NCBI GenBank assembly: GCA_942493375.1
Contig: OW818698.1
Coordinates: 3,472,001-3,536,000 of the forward strand
Direction: 5' to 3'
Source: G942493375 sp942493375
GTDB lineage: Bacteria; Armatimonadota; UBA5829
Length of the DNA: 64,000 nucleotides
Shown: piece after piece, positions 35,219 to 44,098 of the stretch
How positions within the stretch are numbered: the stretch's first letter is position 1
Layout of the letters: the number at the start of each line of letters is the position of its first letter
The notes under the pieces: model-generated
Databases searched by the model: none
What the model was told of the DNA's origin: nothing
Seen by the model: only the letters and a program-made list of their open reading frames with translations
Program-made: the position numbers and the translations under genes

Positions 35219-37375
35219 ATGCACCCAGCAATAAAAGGAAGTATTTATACATATTTACGGCGAAGCTGTTTACCAATGGCTGCGTTCGTTTTCATATTCT
35301 GTATGATCGGACACAGGGCAAGCTCCGATGAAACAGTCGTCCCTACTCCATTGATCATAGAGATTGCTTCACCTGTCATTACATATCCAGGCACCCACAC
35401 GATCTCCATCAACGTCAGGAACAATACGAAAAAAGGCATCAACCTGTATACAGAGATAACCTGCAATAATGAACCAGAAGCCAGAGACTCTGCACAGGTC
35501 TTTCGAAAAGTGCTTGGAAAGGGCCAGTCGCGTCCAGCAGGTGCACTTCTCATAGCAAAAGCATCTAAATCCGTACAACCTGGACTTACTCGTTGGAAGT
35601 TCGATATTGACTATGTTTATGACATGGGTAGAGTCCTGTATATCAGCGTATATGAAGGCCGTAACAAACAGCCAACGGAACGGCTTGGTCCGGTTCTTTT
35701 GAATTTTCAGCCTAACGTCACCAGAATGCGTAGATTTCGCAAAATTCTCGAGCGTGTCAGACCAAGGTTCGGCCCAGCTGTTGAATTTCGGTCGAGTATG
35801 AAGGATGAGCTGGAAAAGATTGAACTGCTTGCCCGCACACCGATGGATGCAGACAAATGGTCTCAGATCGCTCATCGGCTTGATATACTTTCAAGCGACG
35901 TAAATTCTCTACTCTTCAGCGGTTCAGATAAATCCCGAATTGGATACTGGGCAGCAACAGCAAACACTCTCAGCAATATTACACGTTGGGACGTATTTCC
36001 CGGTTCGCTTCGTGGTCCGATTACAATGTCCGGATGCAGGGGGGAGAGTGAATCCGCTCAGCTTGTACTATCAGCATATGGGAAAACTATTGAAAAAGTA
36101 GGAATCGCAATATCCGATCTGCAAGGTCCGGGAGAATCGAAGATCTACTGGAACCAGATCACATATAGATTTCCGGACTTCGGTGATGATTCAGCTCCTG
36201 GTCAACTGCCTCCGGACCGTTTCAATCATTCTTCGACCGTAACACTCCCCAAAGGCGCATTAAGATCGGTCTGGATTACCGTAAAGATCCCAAAGGACGC
36301 CAAACCTGGCCTTTACACCGGAGTACTGCAGATAAATCCACCAAATGCCCGATCTTCCAACAGACCCATTGAATTGAGAGTCTGGGATTTCGATATGCCC
36401 AAACGACGTTCATTCAGTGCAATCATGGCTTATGATGAAAAATCCTTGTCCAGCTGGTACGGAGGTAATACCCAACGCAACCGTGCGGCGTTTTACTCGA
36501 TGATGCTGGAAATGGGAATATCACCATTAGACTGGGGTTCGCCTTATCCAAGACCGGATATGGAGGAACTCCGCGGTTATTCTGAACAGGGGCTCAAATT
36601 CGTCTCGACAGGAAGTCTGGGCATTCCTGCAGATGAAACAGAGCAGGTATATATGGACAGCTATGTACGTCGGGCTCGTAGATATATGGAATTTCCCAGC
36701 ACGAAGAAGCTGGACTTCACTCCAATAACCATTTCCCGGGTCAGCAACGCTGCCGAGGAACGATCGCTGCTGGGTTATCTGCGACAGATGATTTCTGAAG
36801 TAGTGCGCATCCGACAGACTCCTCCAACGCAGGGACTATTGAGCTTTGTCAACACCTGGGCACCATCTCCTGTTAAATATGATTCAACTGCTCCTTACCA
36901 ACCCGGCCTGGGCAGTATATGGTGGACGCTGGATTCCACTAGTGTTGCGCCATATCCATCACTCCAACCAAACAGCACAGGTCTTCAAACCCGGATGCTT
37001 GGTTGGTTAGCCTGGAAGTATAATCTGGGTGGAGTTATCTTCTCCGGAAGTGGAGAAAACGGGCTTAGCCTCTTTTATCCTGCGGAATCCGGTAAGCCAG
37101 AGCCTTCTATCAGGCTTCAACACCTGAGGGATGCGATGGATGACTGGCAATATCTGATAATGTTGAAGGACTTGTCGGACAAGGTGGCTAAGAATAACAC
37201 CTATAAAAGCGCTGGAGATTTATCGAAGGCATTGAAGCTCCTTGCAGTTCCATCGGAGATGGTGGTATCTGCATCCAGCTATTGCTCTGACCCTGAAGAG
37301 ATGGAAGAATTTCGCACGGCAGTTGGCGAGACCATAGAGTCCCTGACACATGCGATTCCACCTGAACAGCGCTGA
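35219..37375 (+). CDS. Secreted DUF4091-type glycoside hydrolase-like protein
   Basis: About 718 residues from ATG 35219. A basic N-terminus (KGSIYTYLRRS) leads to the hydrophobic stretch LPMAAFVFIFCMIGHRASS, a signal peptide. Residues about 230-350 are a beta-sandwich domain (MSGCRGESESAQLVL; LRSVWITVKIPKDAKPGLYTG), then an (alpha/beta) region with FSAIMAYDEKSLSSWYGG, and a C-terminal DUF4091 block whose hallmark is LQHLRDAMDDWQYLIMLKDL. This layout occurs in GH123-like and DUF4091 proteins. Start is uncertain: an in-frame start at 35144 only adds a non-family segment, and no clear Shine-Dalgarno site is seen. It is followed closely by a second Gfo/Idh gene. Confidence 0.72.
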   Translation: MHPAIKGSIYTYLRRSCLPMAAFVFIFCMIGHRASSDETVVPTPLIIEIASPVITYPGTHTISINVRNNTKKGINLYTEITCNNEPEARDSAQVFRKVLGKGQSRPAGALLIAKASKSVQPGLTRWKFDIDYVYDMGRVLYISVYEGRNKQPTERLGPVLLNFQPNVTRMRRFRKILERVRPRFGPAVEFRSSMKDELEKIELLARTPMDADKWSQIAHRLDILSSDVNSLLFSGSDKSRIGYWAATANTLSNITRWDVFPGSLRGPITMSGCRGESESAQLVLSAYGKTIEKVGIAISDLQGPGESKIYWNQITYRFPDFGDDSAPGQLPPDRFNHSSTVTLPKGALRSVWITVKIPKDAKPGLYTGVLQINPPNARSSNRPIELRVWDFDMPKRRSFSAIMAYDEKSLSSWYGGNTQRNRAAFYSMMLEMGISPLDWGSPYPRPDMEELRGYSEQGLKFVSTGSLGIPADETEQVYMDSYVRRARRYMEFPSTKKLDFTPITISRVSNAAEERSLLGYLRQMISEVVRIRQTPPTQGLLSFVNTWAPSPVKYDSTAPYQPGLGSIWWTLDSTSVAPYPSLQPNSTGLQTRMLGWLAWKYNLGGVIFSGSGENGLSLFYPAESGKPEPSIRLQHLRDAMDDWQYLIMLKDLSDKVAKNNTYKSAGDLSKALKLLAVPSEMVVSASSYCSDPEEMEEFRTAVGETIESLTHAIPPEQR

Positions 37376-37413
37376 AAATGAGCGGTGTACTCCGTTTCCA
37401 GAAGGTGATTCAA

Positions 37414-38460
37414 ATGAAAAAACTTCATGCAGGTATAATTGGTCAAGGAAGAAGCGGTTACGATATTCATGCCTATATAATGGGCTTACTCCCCGGTAAA
37501 TACAAGATTGCTGCCGTGGCTGATCCACTTGAGGATAGACGGGATTTTGCAATCAAAACACTGGGCTGCGAAGCATATGCAGACTATAAGGACATGTTCA
37601 AGAGAAGCGACCTGGACCTTATAATCAATGCAACCCCCAGCCATTTGCATCCTCCGGTAACCATTGAAGCATTAGAGGCAGGATTCAACGTCCTCTGCGA
37701 GAAACCAGCTGCGAGATATGTAGTTGACTTCGACAAAATGGTTGATGCAGCCAAGAAATCCGGCAATACACTGGCAATATTCCAGCAGTCACGCTTTGCA
37801 CCATACTTCCAGCAAGTCCGTAAAGTGATTGACTCGGGAATACTGGGTCGAATTGTAATGGTCAAGATTGCTTTCAACGGTTACGGACGCCGCTGGGACT
37901 GGCAGACCCTGCAGGAGTTTTCCGGGGGCAATCTACTCAATACTGGACCGCATCCACTTGACCAGGCGTTACAATTGTTTGGAACAGATATTATGCCGGA
38001 AGTAAAGTGCATAATGGATCGGACAAACACGTTTGGTGACGCTGAAGACCACGTAAAACTGTTACTAACCGGTAAAGACAGACCGACAATTGATCTGGAG
38101 ATATCATCCTGCAGCGCCTATACAACCAATGTATATGAAGTTTACGGTACACGCGGAGCACTGGCAGGAACAACCGACCACCTGGAATGGAAAGTCTATA
38201 ATCCTGAAGAAATGCCTCCACGTGAGCTGGTTCGCGGACCAATGCCGGACAGGCAATACTGTTCGGAGAAAATGATATGGCACACGAGTAAGTGGAACCT
38301 GCCCAAATCGCAAGCCAACTGGTTTGGTGTTATGGGTAAGGTTCTCTACAATAATCTATACGATACCCTGACAAAAGGTACCCCATTAACGGTGAAACTG
38401 GACGAAGTCAGAAGGCAGATTGAGGTTATTGAGGAAGCCCATAGGCAGAATAGACTTTAG
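37414..38460 (+). CDS. Gfo/Idh/MocA-family oxidoreductase, second copy
   Basis: A 348-residue NAD(P)-dependent oxidoreductase. GIIGQGRSGYDIHAYIMG is the Rossmann turn, LCEKPAARYVVDFDKMV holds the EKP motif, and GGNLLNTGPHPLDQALQLFG carries the catalytic Asp/His region. ATG 37414 was chosen because AAGGTG precedes it and the fold starts immediately. It begins 38 bp after the DUF4091 gene and is probably co-transcribed with it. It is distant in sequence from the divergent Gfo/Idh at 34055-35095, so the two likely act on different sugar derivatives. Confidence 0.9.
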   Translation: MKKLHAGIIGQGRSGYDIHAYIMGLLPGKYKIAAVADPLEDRRDFAIKTLGCEAYADYKDMFKRSDLDLIINATPSHLHPPVTIEALEAGFNVLCEKPAARYVVDFDKMVDAAKKSGNTLAIFQQSRFAPYFQQVRKVIDSGILGRIVMVKIAFNGYGRRWDWQTLQEFSGGNLLNTGPHPLDQALQLFGTDIMPEVKCIMDRTNTFGDAEDHVKLLLTGKDRPTIDLEISSCSAYTTNVYEVYGTRGALAGTTDHLEWKVYNPEEMPPRELVRGPMPDRQYCSEKMIWHTSKWNLPKSQANWFGVMGKVLYNNLYDTLTKGTPLTVKLDEVRRQIEVIEEAHRQNRL

Positions 38461-38485
38461 ACTTTAGGCTTTGGGAAGGGAATTG

Positions 38486-38553
38486 CTGTCATTCTGAATG
38501 GGGTGAGGAGTCTGTCGAAAAGCAGATTCTTCACTGCGTTCAGAATGACACGG
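38486..38553. repeat. GTCATTCTGAA-type hairpin repeat
   Basis: CTGTCATTCTGAAT...GAGGAGTCTG and CAGATTCTTCAC...GTTCAGAATGACA form a long imperfect hairpin in the gap between two convergent genes. It belongs to the same family as the perfect hairpin at 48976-49035. Confidence 0.65.
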
Positions 38554-38565
38554 TTATTGTTCAGT

Positions 38566-40143
38566 TTAGTCTTTCTCTACACACACTATATATTTGCCAA
38601 ACTGCTTCGCCACATTAAGTTCCCTCAAATAGTTCATAGGAGTAGTTGCTTCGGTGATTACTACTGCGGTTGCTGGTTTATCTAGTGCAGACTTTAACAC
38701 TGCTGGATCCCATATGAATTGCACTGGCTGGCCGGTGTAGAATGGCAGGGATGGCATGTTGGGCTGTTTCTGGTTGTAGTCGAAGGCTATGATCTCGTGG
38801 TTAACATCCAGGCTTGCAGTTATATACTGTGATATTTCTACAGCCGGGCCATCAGTTTGCCTGCTGAATGCTGGCAGGCCTGCTAAAACAACAATGCCCA
38901 GAAATATTGTGTAACCTGCAGCTAGTGCAGTAAAAGTTGCTGTTTTATTATTAGAGTAAGAATACGAAATTGAAACGGCGGCACTTATCAACACAGAAAC
39001 AGCCATGAATGCGAGTATCATACGCATCTCAGCATCTGCATATTCCCATCCGGATCCCCCTACCAATATGGCTGCAGCAAACAGTATCAGAAAAACTGAG
39101 CATACCATTGCCGACCATTTTAAACCATCAGACTCCTGCCGTGACCACCAGACTCCAACCAGAACAGCTGCTGCAGGATAGATTGGGAATATGTAACCCG
39201 GCAATTTGGAGACAATGACTGAGAACAGGATGAAGATCACTGCAATCCAGACTGTCATAAACTGGGATGCAGTCCTTATCTCTGAGGAATCGTATTTGAC
39301 CCAGGATTTTATAGAAGCAGGCAGAAAAATGCTCCAAGGCAGGAATCCAGCCAGAAATACCGGGACATAGTATAGCAAGTTACCATTGTGCTGGAAGTCT
39401 TTTCCCATTGCCCTGGCCAGGTTCTGGTGGAACACAAACTCTTGGAGGAAATCCCCATGAGTTGCTGCATTTGCAGCCAGATACCAGGGAAGGGCGATAA
39501 CAAGGGTAATCAGAATCCCCTGGACCGGATATGCATGGAGTAGAGTGCGTAGATCCCTGCGTATTGCCAGAAACACAATTATAGTTAGTCCTATAATAAC
39601 AGCGCCTGCAGGGCCTTTTGTCATAACCGAAAGCGCAAGCCCCACCCAGGACAGTAAATATCCCCAGCGAGGTATCTTATCGACATAAGCAAGGATAAAC
39701 AACCCGAGGGATATAGTCAGCATCAATGTAAAGGCCATATCAAGAATTGCCATCCGAGCCAGGCCAGTGGTAAGAAGGCAGCAGGCAAGGGTGAAACCAG
39801 TAAAGATTCCAGCTCTGTGTGAAAATAACTTCGTGGTCAGAGAGACAGTAAATGCAATGAGCAGCAGCGCCATTAAGGCTGAAGGCAACCGAACTGCCAG
39901 TGAGTTTACTCCAAGTGCTCGAATACATAATGTCTGCATCCAATATACTATTGGGGGTTTATCATAAAATGGCTGTCCATTATAGTGTGGGACAATAAAA
40001 TCACCTGTCGCAGACATCGACCTGGAGACTTCGGAATACAACGACTCATCGAGTCCAAATAGAGGGACTCTACCTAATCCAACTACGAATAGTCCCAGGC
40101 ATACCAGAATGAGCAGTATATATGGTAACTTGCTTTTCAACAT
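38566..40143 (-). CDS. ArnT/PMT-like lipid-linked glycosyltransferase (GT39/GT83 type)
   Basis: A 525-residue membrane protein with about 12 hydrophobic segments. The first periplasmic loop has the diagnostic RVPLFGLDESLYSEVSRSM (Asp-Glu) and FYDKPPIVYWMQ (KPP-x-x-YW), as in ArnT and other C-type transferases using polyprenyl-phosphate sugars as donors. Expected role: transfer of a sugar to lipid A-like, glycan or protein acceptors on the outer face of the inner membrane. Its ATG overlaps the end of the PAP2 phosphatase gene by 7 bp, so the two are co-translated. Confidence 0.85.
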   Translation of the reverse strand: MLKSKLPYILLILVCLGLFVVGLGRVPLFGLDESLYSEVSRSMSATGDFIVPHYNGQPFYDKPPIVYWMQTLCIRALGVNSLAVRLPSALMALLLIAFTVSLTTKLFSHRAGIFTGFTLACCLLTTGLARMAILDMAFTLMLTISLGLFILAYVDKIPRWGYLLSWVGLALSVMTKGPAGAVIIGLTIIVFLAIRRDLRTLLHAYPVQGILITLVIALPWYLAANAATHGDFLQEFVFHQNLARAMGKDFQHNGNLLYYVPVFLAGFLPWSIFLPASIKSWVKYDSSEIRTASQFMTVWIAVIFILFSVIVSKLPGYIFPIYPAAAVLVGVWWSRQESDGLKWSAMVCSVFLILFAAAILVGGSGWEYADAEMRMILAFMAVSVLISAAVSISYSYSNNKTATFTALAAGYTIFLGIVVLAGLPAFSRQTDGPAVEISQYITASLDVNHEIIAFDYNQKQPNMPSLPFYTGQPVQFIWDPAVLKSALDKPATAVVITEATTPMNYLRELNVAKQFGKYIVCVEKD

Positions 40144-40706
40144 GCAGTTCCCATATTCAATTGATTATCGACGATTGCCATTCGCTTCTTTTTCAGAATC
40201 CTTCCAGCTAATAATCCACTGAATATTCCCAGGACTGCCCCACCCAATACATCCAGAGGAAAATGTGCCCCAAGGTAGATTCTCGAAATACCTACAAGTG
40301 TTGCAAGAGGGTAAAGTATCCATCGAGCTCTGGGATAGAGTATGCCTATTGCTGTTGCGAATGCGAATGCTGTAGTAGTGTGACCTGATGGGAAGCTGTG
40401 TACAAATAAGGGCTGCCCAACCCAGCGCACATCATGTAACACCATAATTGGTCTAGGCCGATCCCACATATGCTTTCCAACCTGACTTAACAGTCCGGCT
40501 AAAATGACTGAAATAATTCCCGTGTATCCAGCCATCCGCAGGTTTACGTTCATTCTGATGAAACCGACCAGGACACAGACCAATCCAATGCCAGCCGATG
40601 CAGCGCCAATTCCGAAAGTGGTAATGAAAGTAAATAATGCGTCCAGCGATGGTCTGCCTAGACCAAGATTTACTATGTGGAAAAGAGATGAATCAATCTG
40701 CTGCAA
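40137..40706 (-). CDS. PAP2-family lipid phosphatase
   Basis: About 189 residues, five to six membrane segments. The three phosphatase blocks are KHMWDRPRP (KxxxxxxRP), FVHSFPSGHTTTAF (PSGH) and RIYLGAHFPLDVLGG (SRxxxxxHxxxD, with Ile-Tyr variant). The start is TTG 40706, selected because GAGGAG (40714-40719) sits 7 nt upstream; the upstream in-frame TTG 40721 would contain that site. In this place, overlapping a C-type glycosyltransferase gene, it probably dephosphorylates undecaprenyl (pyro)phosphate to recycle the carrier. Confidence 0.85.
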   Translation of the reverse strand: MQQIDSSLFHIVNLGLGRPSLDALFTFITTFGIGAASAGIGLVCVLVGFIRMNVNLRMAGYTGIISVILAGLLSQVGKHMWDRPRPIMVLHDVRWVGQPLFVHSFPSGHTTTAFAFATAIGILYPRARWILYPLATLVGISRIYLGAHFPLDVLGGAVLGIFSGLLAGRILKKKRMAIVDNQLNMGTAC

Positions 40707-40790
40707 TTTCCTGCTCCTCAAGCATATGTAGATCGTTGCTTGAACTATTATATATGACCTTGAGGGACACGGGCAAAAAGGACAAGGAGA

Positions 40791-40901
40791 AACAGTGAGT
40801 ATTTGTGAGTAAATTTTCCGTCCATCCTTCGATACGCGCTTTGCGCTACTCAGGACGAACGGAAAATTACTAAATTACACATCAATAGTGAACTGTTACA
40901 A
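40791..40901. repeat. Long imperfect palindrome, copy 2 (about 110 bp)
   Basis: It matches copy 1 at 33927-34037 along its length: AGTATTTGTGAGTA on the left, the central CCGTCCATCCTTCGA...CTCAGGACGAACGG, and TACTAAATTACACATCAA on the right. The outer ends (AACAGTGAGT and its near-inverse ending in GTTACA) are also shared. It lies upstream of the PAP2 gene in a gene-free stretch. Confidence 0.75.
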
Positions 40902-40929
40902 CAAAAGGTATTATCGCGTGGTTTGGGTC

Positions 40930-40950
40930 GGGAGCACTTGGAGTGCTCCC
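40930..40950 (-). terminator. Hairpin after the SagB-type gene
   Basis: GGGAGCACT and AGTGCTCCC form a perfect 9-bp stem with a 3-nt loop, 23 bp past the minus-strand stop at 40973. No T-tract is visible. Confidence 0.5.
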
Positions 40951-40972
40951 TATGTGAGAATCACCGTAAGTG

Positions 40973-41704
40973 TCAGGTAAGAGGGACTCCTACCGTTGTC
41001 AGATAGATTGCGCTTTCTTCAGTGCCGTCCACTCCGATGATTTCGTTTACTTCATCATCGAATATTGCTGCAATCTGGCAAGTGCCTATTCCCATTGCAG
41101 CAGCAGTCAAGGCAACATTTTCGGCGATGTGTCCAGCGTCCAGGTAAATGTATCTGTAGGCTCTGTCTCCATACTTCCATCGGGTCCGTTGAAAGATTGA
41201 TGTCCAGATGAAAACAAATGCCGAATGAGCACAGGTTGACTGACTCATTGCAGCTTCTGCGAGATCAGCACCATGCTCTCCTGGCCGCAGGATTTCAAGG
41301 GCATGCTGAGCGACGCGATAGTGGTATAGGCCTTTGGGGATATCGGCAACATTGTTTACGACCAGATATGTTTCAATTGGAAAGAGACCACCAGCCGATG
41401 GCGCTGTCCGGAATGCAAATCCCTGTTCCACTCTCTGCACTCCAGAGGCAGCCCAGACCAGGTAAGAAAGCTGCTCAAGAGTAACAGGTTTATTCGCGTA
41501 GCGCCTGATGCTCTTTCGCACTTTTAGAGCAACATCAAGAGACAGAGAGGCAAAGTCTACATCCGTAGGTAGTTGAATCAGGGGACTACCTGCATATTCC
41601 TTATACAAATCCGGCCTTGCATCAATATCTGCAGTCCATTCACCCATGTTTTCACGGCAATGCTTACTTTCCTGTTGAAACTTCTCACCGAGTTCATAAT
41701 CCAT
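40973..41704 (-). CDS. SagB-type nitroreductase-fold dehydrogenase
   Basis: A 243-residue FMN-dependent enzyme of the nitroreductase fold. RKSIRRYANKPVTLEQLSYL is the FMN-phosphate-binding N-terminal helix of the SagB/ThcOx group, FRTAPSAGGLFPIETYLVV the second FMN region, and DAGHIAENVALTAAAMGIG the conserved dimer-interface helix. In peptide biosynthesis clusters such enzymes oxidise azolines to azoles, but no SagC/SagD-like cyclodehydratase or precursor peptide was found here. A stand-alone reductase of small molecules is therefore more likely. Confidence 0.85.
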   Translation of the reverse strand: MDYELGEKFQQESKHCRENMGEWTADIDARPDLYKEYAGSPLIQLPTDVDFASLSLDVALKVRKSIRRYANKPVTLEQLSYLVWAASGVQRVEQGFAFRTAPSAGGLFPIETYLVVNNVADIPKGLYHYRVAQHALEILRPGEHGADLAEAAMSQSTCAHSAFVFIWTSIFQRTRWKYGDRAYRYIYLDAGHIAENVALTAAAMGIGTCQIAAIFDDEVNEIIGVDGTEESAIYLTTVGVPLT

Positions 41705-41737
41705 CTATTGTCCTCCTCACCGAATTGAGAGAAAACG

Positions 41738-42616
41738 TCAATCAATCACTACAATAACATTTAACTTCTCCAGATAACCATTTTTCCTGTTTTCATCCAA
41801 TATCAACCTGGCATCTGATTCAGATACTATAAGGTCCCAATTTCGGATACCGGCTACACCCTGTACCCTGACAATCAAAGGTCTGAGTCCACATCTGGGG
41901 TTCCGATTGGCAGCTTCAATGCTTTTTGAATACGCTGCTATGCCAAATTCTTCAACCTGGTCAATAGCTGCGTTTTCACCTTCCCAAACCACTTCATTGC
42001 TGGGTTTCAAAACTCTGGGGCACTTGCTTCGCTGAACATTAAAACTACTGGCATCCAGAATGAGAGAGGTGTATCCGGAAGCTGTATTGTCGGCTGAAGG
42101 TGGTTTTGACGCGACTGAGGAACGCATAATCGAGCTATGACTATCGTCCAAAGCGCTGGCGGAAGATCCGGGAGCAGTTGATGTTTTGCCGGCGGCTCCC
42201 ACAATCACTGATCCTGGTCCATTCGGGCCGAATACAGGTATTTTCAAACCGACCAACGCAGTCGTTTTTCTACGATTAGTCACTACACAACTGGTAACCG
42301 GTTTGGATGTATTGACAACATTAATTATCTTACGCTTGGCTACCGGATTCTTCGCCAGGATCTGTGCCGGATTTTTGCCACTCACACTTGTTTTCTGAAT
42401 AAGCGCCATCATGTTGCCAACAGCCAGTTTTCTGGCGTCCGATAAAGCTTTCTCGCGACTTTCCCTGAGCTTTGGATTTTGGACTACAGCTTCGCCTTCA
42501 GCAATATATACAGCCGCTTTCCAGTTGACTTCACAACGCGTGCCAGCTGATGCGATTGATGATCCGATCAGACAGCTTACTGTCAGTATTCCAACTTTTA
42601 GTAACCACCCTTTCAT
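41738..42616 (-). CDS. Secreted tandem paralog 1, function unknown
   Basis: A 292-residue exported protein. The signal peptide is VGILTVSCLIGSSIASA; ATG 42616 has AAGGGG upstream. The N-terminal half (VYIAEGEAVVQNPKLRESRE, then ALSDARKLAVGNMMALIQKT) resembles the general pattern of LPP20/FlgT-N-like envelope domains. The C-terminal half has three conserved Cys blocks (SKCPRVLKPS, NPRCGLRPLIV, and TRCEVNW near the start) and ends LEKLNVIVVID. It is a paralog of the genes at 42948 and 44099 and differs by a Ser/Ala-rich linker insert of about 25 residues (about 155-195). Role unknown; an envelope-associated protein is the safest statement. Confidence 0.75.
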   Translation of the reverse strand: MKGWLLKVGILTVSCLIGSSIASAGTRCEVNWKAAVYIAEGEAVVQNPKLRESREKALSDARKLAVGNMMALIQKTSVSGKNPAQILAKNPVAKRKIINVVNTSKPVTSCVVTNRRKTTALVGLKIPVFGPNGPGSVIVGAAGKTSTAPGSSASALDDSHSSIMRSSVASKPPSADNTASGYTSLILDASSFNVQRSKCPRVLKPSNEVVWEGENAAIDQVEEFGIAAYSKSIEAANRNPRCGLRPLIVRVQGVAGIRNWDLIVSESDARLILDENRKNGYLEKLNVIVVID

Positions 42617-42947
42617 TTCTCTTGCCCCTTCCAAAACCAATGAAACGACCAAGGATAATATAAGCTGGTCGTGCGTACAATTGGAGTATACCATATACAG
42701 AGACGTTGGAGGTTAGTCGTTTTTGCCGGGTATTTAAAATATTAATGATATAAGCAAGATTTTGTTATTCAGGGTTACAATAATACAGGTGTGTATATCC
42801 TGACGTAATACAGTAATTCTGCCAAAACAGATAGCCCGCATTATTCACCAGACTCTACTTTCGACCGACATTATGGGCGAAAGTGAATCAATCACGAACA
42901 ATGCGGGATAGATATCGCTGTATTCAGACCAGCACGATGTATTTGTG
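42617..42947. other. 331-bp gap: promoter box of paralog 1 and hairpin behind paralog 2
   Basis: It holds the conserved TGGTATACT box (42685-42693) 69 nt before the paralog 1 start, and a nested hairpin at 42834-42908 in which CCCGCATT pairs with AATGCGGG and an inner ACTTTCG pairs with CGAAAGT. The hairpin lies 40 bp past the paralog 2 stop on the minus strand. A homologous hairpin lies behind paralog 3. Confidence 0.6.
42685..42712 (-). promoter_or_regulatory. Conserved upstream box of paralog 1 (extended -10 type)
   Basis: On the minus strand AACGTCTCTGTATATGG is followed by TATACT, an extended -10 of the TGnTATACT form. The same box precedes paralog 2 (AACGTCTATATATGTGGTATACT) and, with changes, paralog 3, at 68-71 nt from each start codon. 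Confidence 0.55.
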
Positions 42948-43754
42948 TTAATCGACGACGATAATCACATTTAGTTTATCCAGAAAATGGAACTCACTAT
43001 TTTCCTTCAATATCAGTTCAGCATCCGAATCGGCAACAATAACATCCCAATTGCTGATTCCGGATGAACCAGTAGCCTTTACAATCAACGGTTTATCTCC
43101 ACAGCGTGGGATTCGATCGGTAACATCCAGTGCTTTAGCATAAGCAACGACACCAAATTCTTCAATCCGACCTATGGGAGCATTCTGCCCATCATACACC
43201 ACTTCTCCGCTTGATTTGAGGACTCTTGGACACATGCTTTTTTTAACACTAAGACCGGAAGCATCAACGATCAGACAGGTATATCCTGAACTGTTTTTGT
43301 CCGCAACTGGTGGTGCGAATGCCTCAGGAGTACTTTCTACAATGATGGTGCCTGGTTTATTCGGACCGAACACCGGGATCTTCAAAGCGACGACCGCTAC
43401 TGTCTTTGCTTGAATAGTTTCAAAACGAGTCGACACAGGTTTAGTCGTATTCACGACACCAACAATTTTGCTCTTAACTGTAGAGTCCTGTTCGAATACC
43501 TTAGCGGGATTTCTTTCTTTGACACTTGTCTTTTCAATAAGCGCCATCATACGGTTTGCGGCTGACTTTCGGGCTTCAAGCAGAGCTTTATCACGGCTTG
43601 CTTTCTGCTTAGGATTTTGAACAACTACCTGTCCTTCGGCAATATATATGCCTTTTTTCCAATCCACCGCACAACGAATATCTGCATTCGAAACGGTTAA
43701 GCAACCGAAAGCTGTTAATAACATTAGACTAACGCTAATCAATCTGGTTTTCAT
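42948..43754 (-). CDS. Secreted tandem paralog 2, function unknown
   Basis: A 268-residue exported protein with signal peptide LISVSLMLLTAFGCLTVSNA and ATG 43754 preceded by AGGGGTG. It shares with its neighbours the blocks IYIAEGQVVVQNPKQKASR, NRMMALIEKTSV, ALKIPVFGPNKPGTIIV, SSGYTCLIVDASGLSVKKSM, CPRVLKSSGEVVYDGQNAPI and GISNWDVIVADSDAELIL. The linker is short compared with paralog 1. Conserved Cys residues near 28, 185 and 225 suggest disulfides outside the cytoplasm. No enzyme motif is visible. Confidence 0.75.
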   Translation of the reverse strand: MKTRLISVSLMLLTAFGCLTVSNADIRCAVDWKKGIYIAEGQVVVQNPKQKASRDKALLEARKSAANRMMALIEKTSVKERNPAKVFEQDSTVKSKIVGVVNTTKPVSTRFETIQAKTVAVVALKIPVFGPNKPGTIIVESTPEAFAPPVADKNSSGYTCLIVDASGLSVKKSMCPRVLKSSGEVVYDGQNAPIGRIEEFGVVAYAKALDVTDRIPRCGDKPLIVKATGSSGISNWDVIVADSDAELILKENSEFHFLDKLNVIIVVD

Positions 43755-44098
43755 ATCTCGCACCCCTCATATTTCCGGACATAGTCCTGAAGAGAGACAA
43801 AATAAATGAATAATATATTGGAGTATACCACATATATAGACGTTAAGAATCAAACATTAATTCTTTATATTGGAGGTAAATGAGGATTATTTGTGAGGTT
43901 TATACACGCATCATAGAGCCTTTATCCGCTCTACTTGTATGTAAACCGGATAAAGGCATATTTAGAACAGATGCTTTGCTCCAAGATTGATGTTTACTAT
44001 AAAATCAAAAGGAGCACAGATTAGCCCGCATTATTCATGATTAACTCAGCTTTTGCCCCTACTGCCGGGCAAAAGCGAAGCTTAGTGAATAAAGCGGG
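43755..44098. other. 344-bp gap: promoter box of paralog 2 and hairpins behind paralog 3
   Basis: It holds the TGGTATACT box (43822-43830), a hairpin of GCCTTTATCCG with CGGATAAAGGC (about 43918-43958), and a nested hairpin at 44021-44097 where CCCGCATTATTCA pairs with TGAATAAAGCGGG and GCTTTTGCCC pairs with GGGCAAAAGC. The last one abuts the stop of paralog 3. Confidence 0.6.
43822..43849 (-). promoter_or_regulatory. Conserved upstream box of paralog 2
   Basis: TGGTATACT with the preceding AACGTCTATATATG, 68 nt before the start codon at 43754; nearly identical to the box of paralog 1. Confidence 0.55.

Noticed and set aside
38486..38553. CRISPR-like repeat
   Set aside because: The GTCATTCTGAA copies are dispersed hairpins with no regular spacers and no cas genes.
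40973..41704. RiPP azole-forming cluster around the SagB-type gene
   Set aside because: No cyclodehydratase, leader peptide or transporter was found near it.
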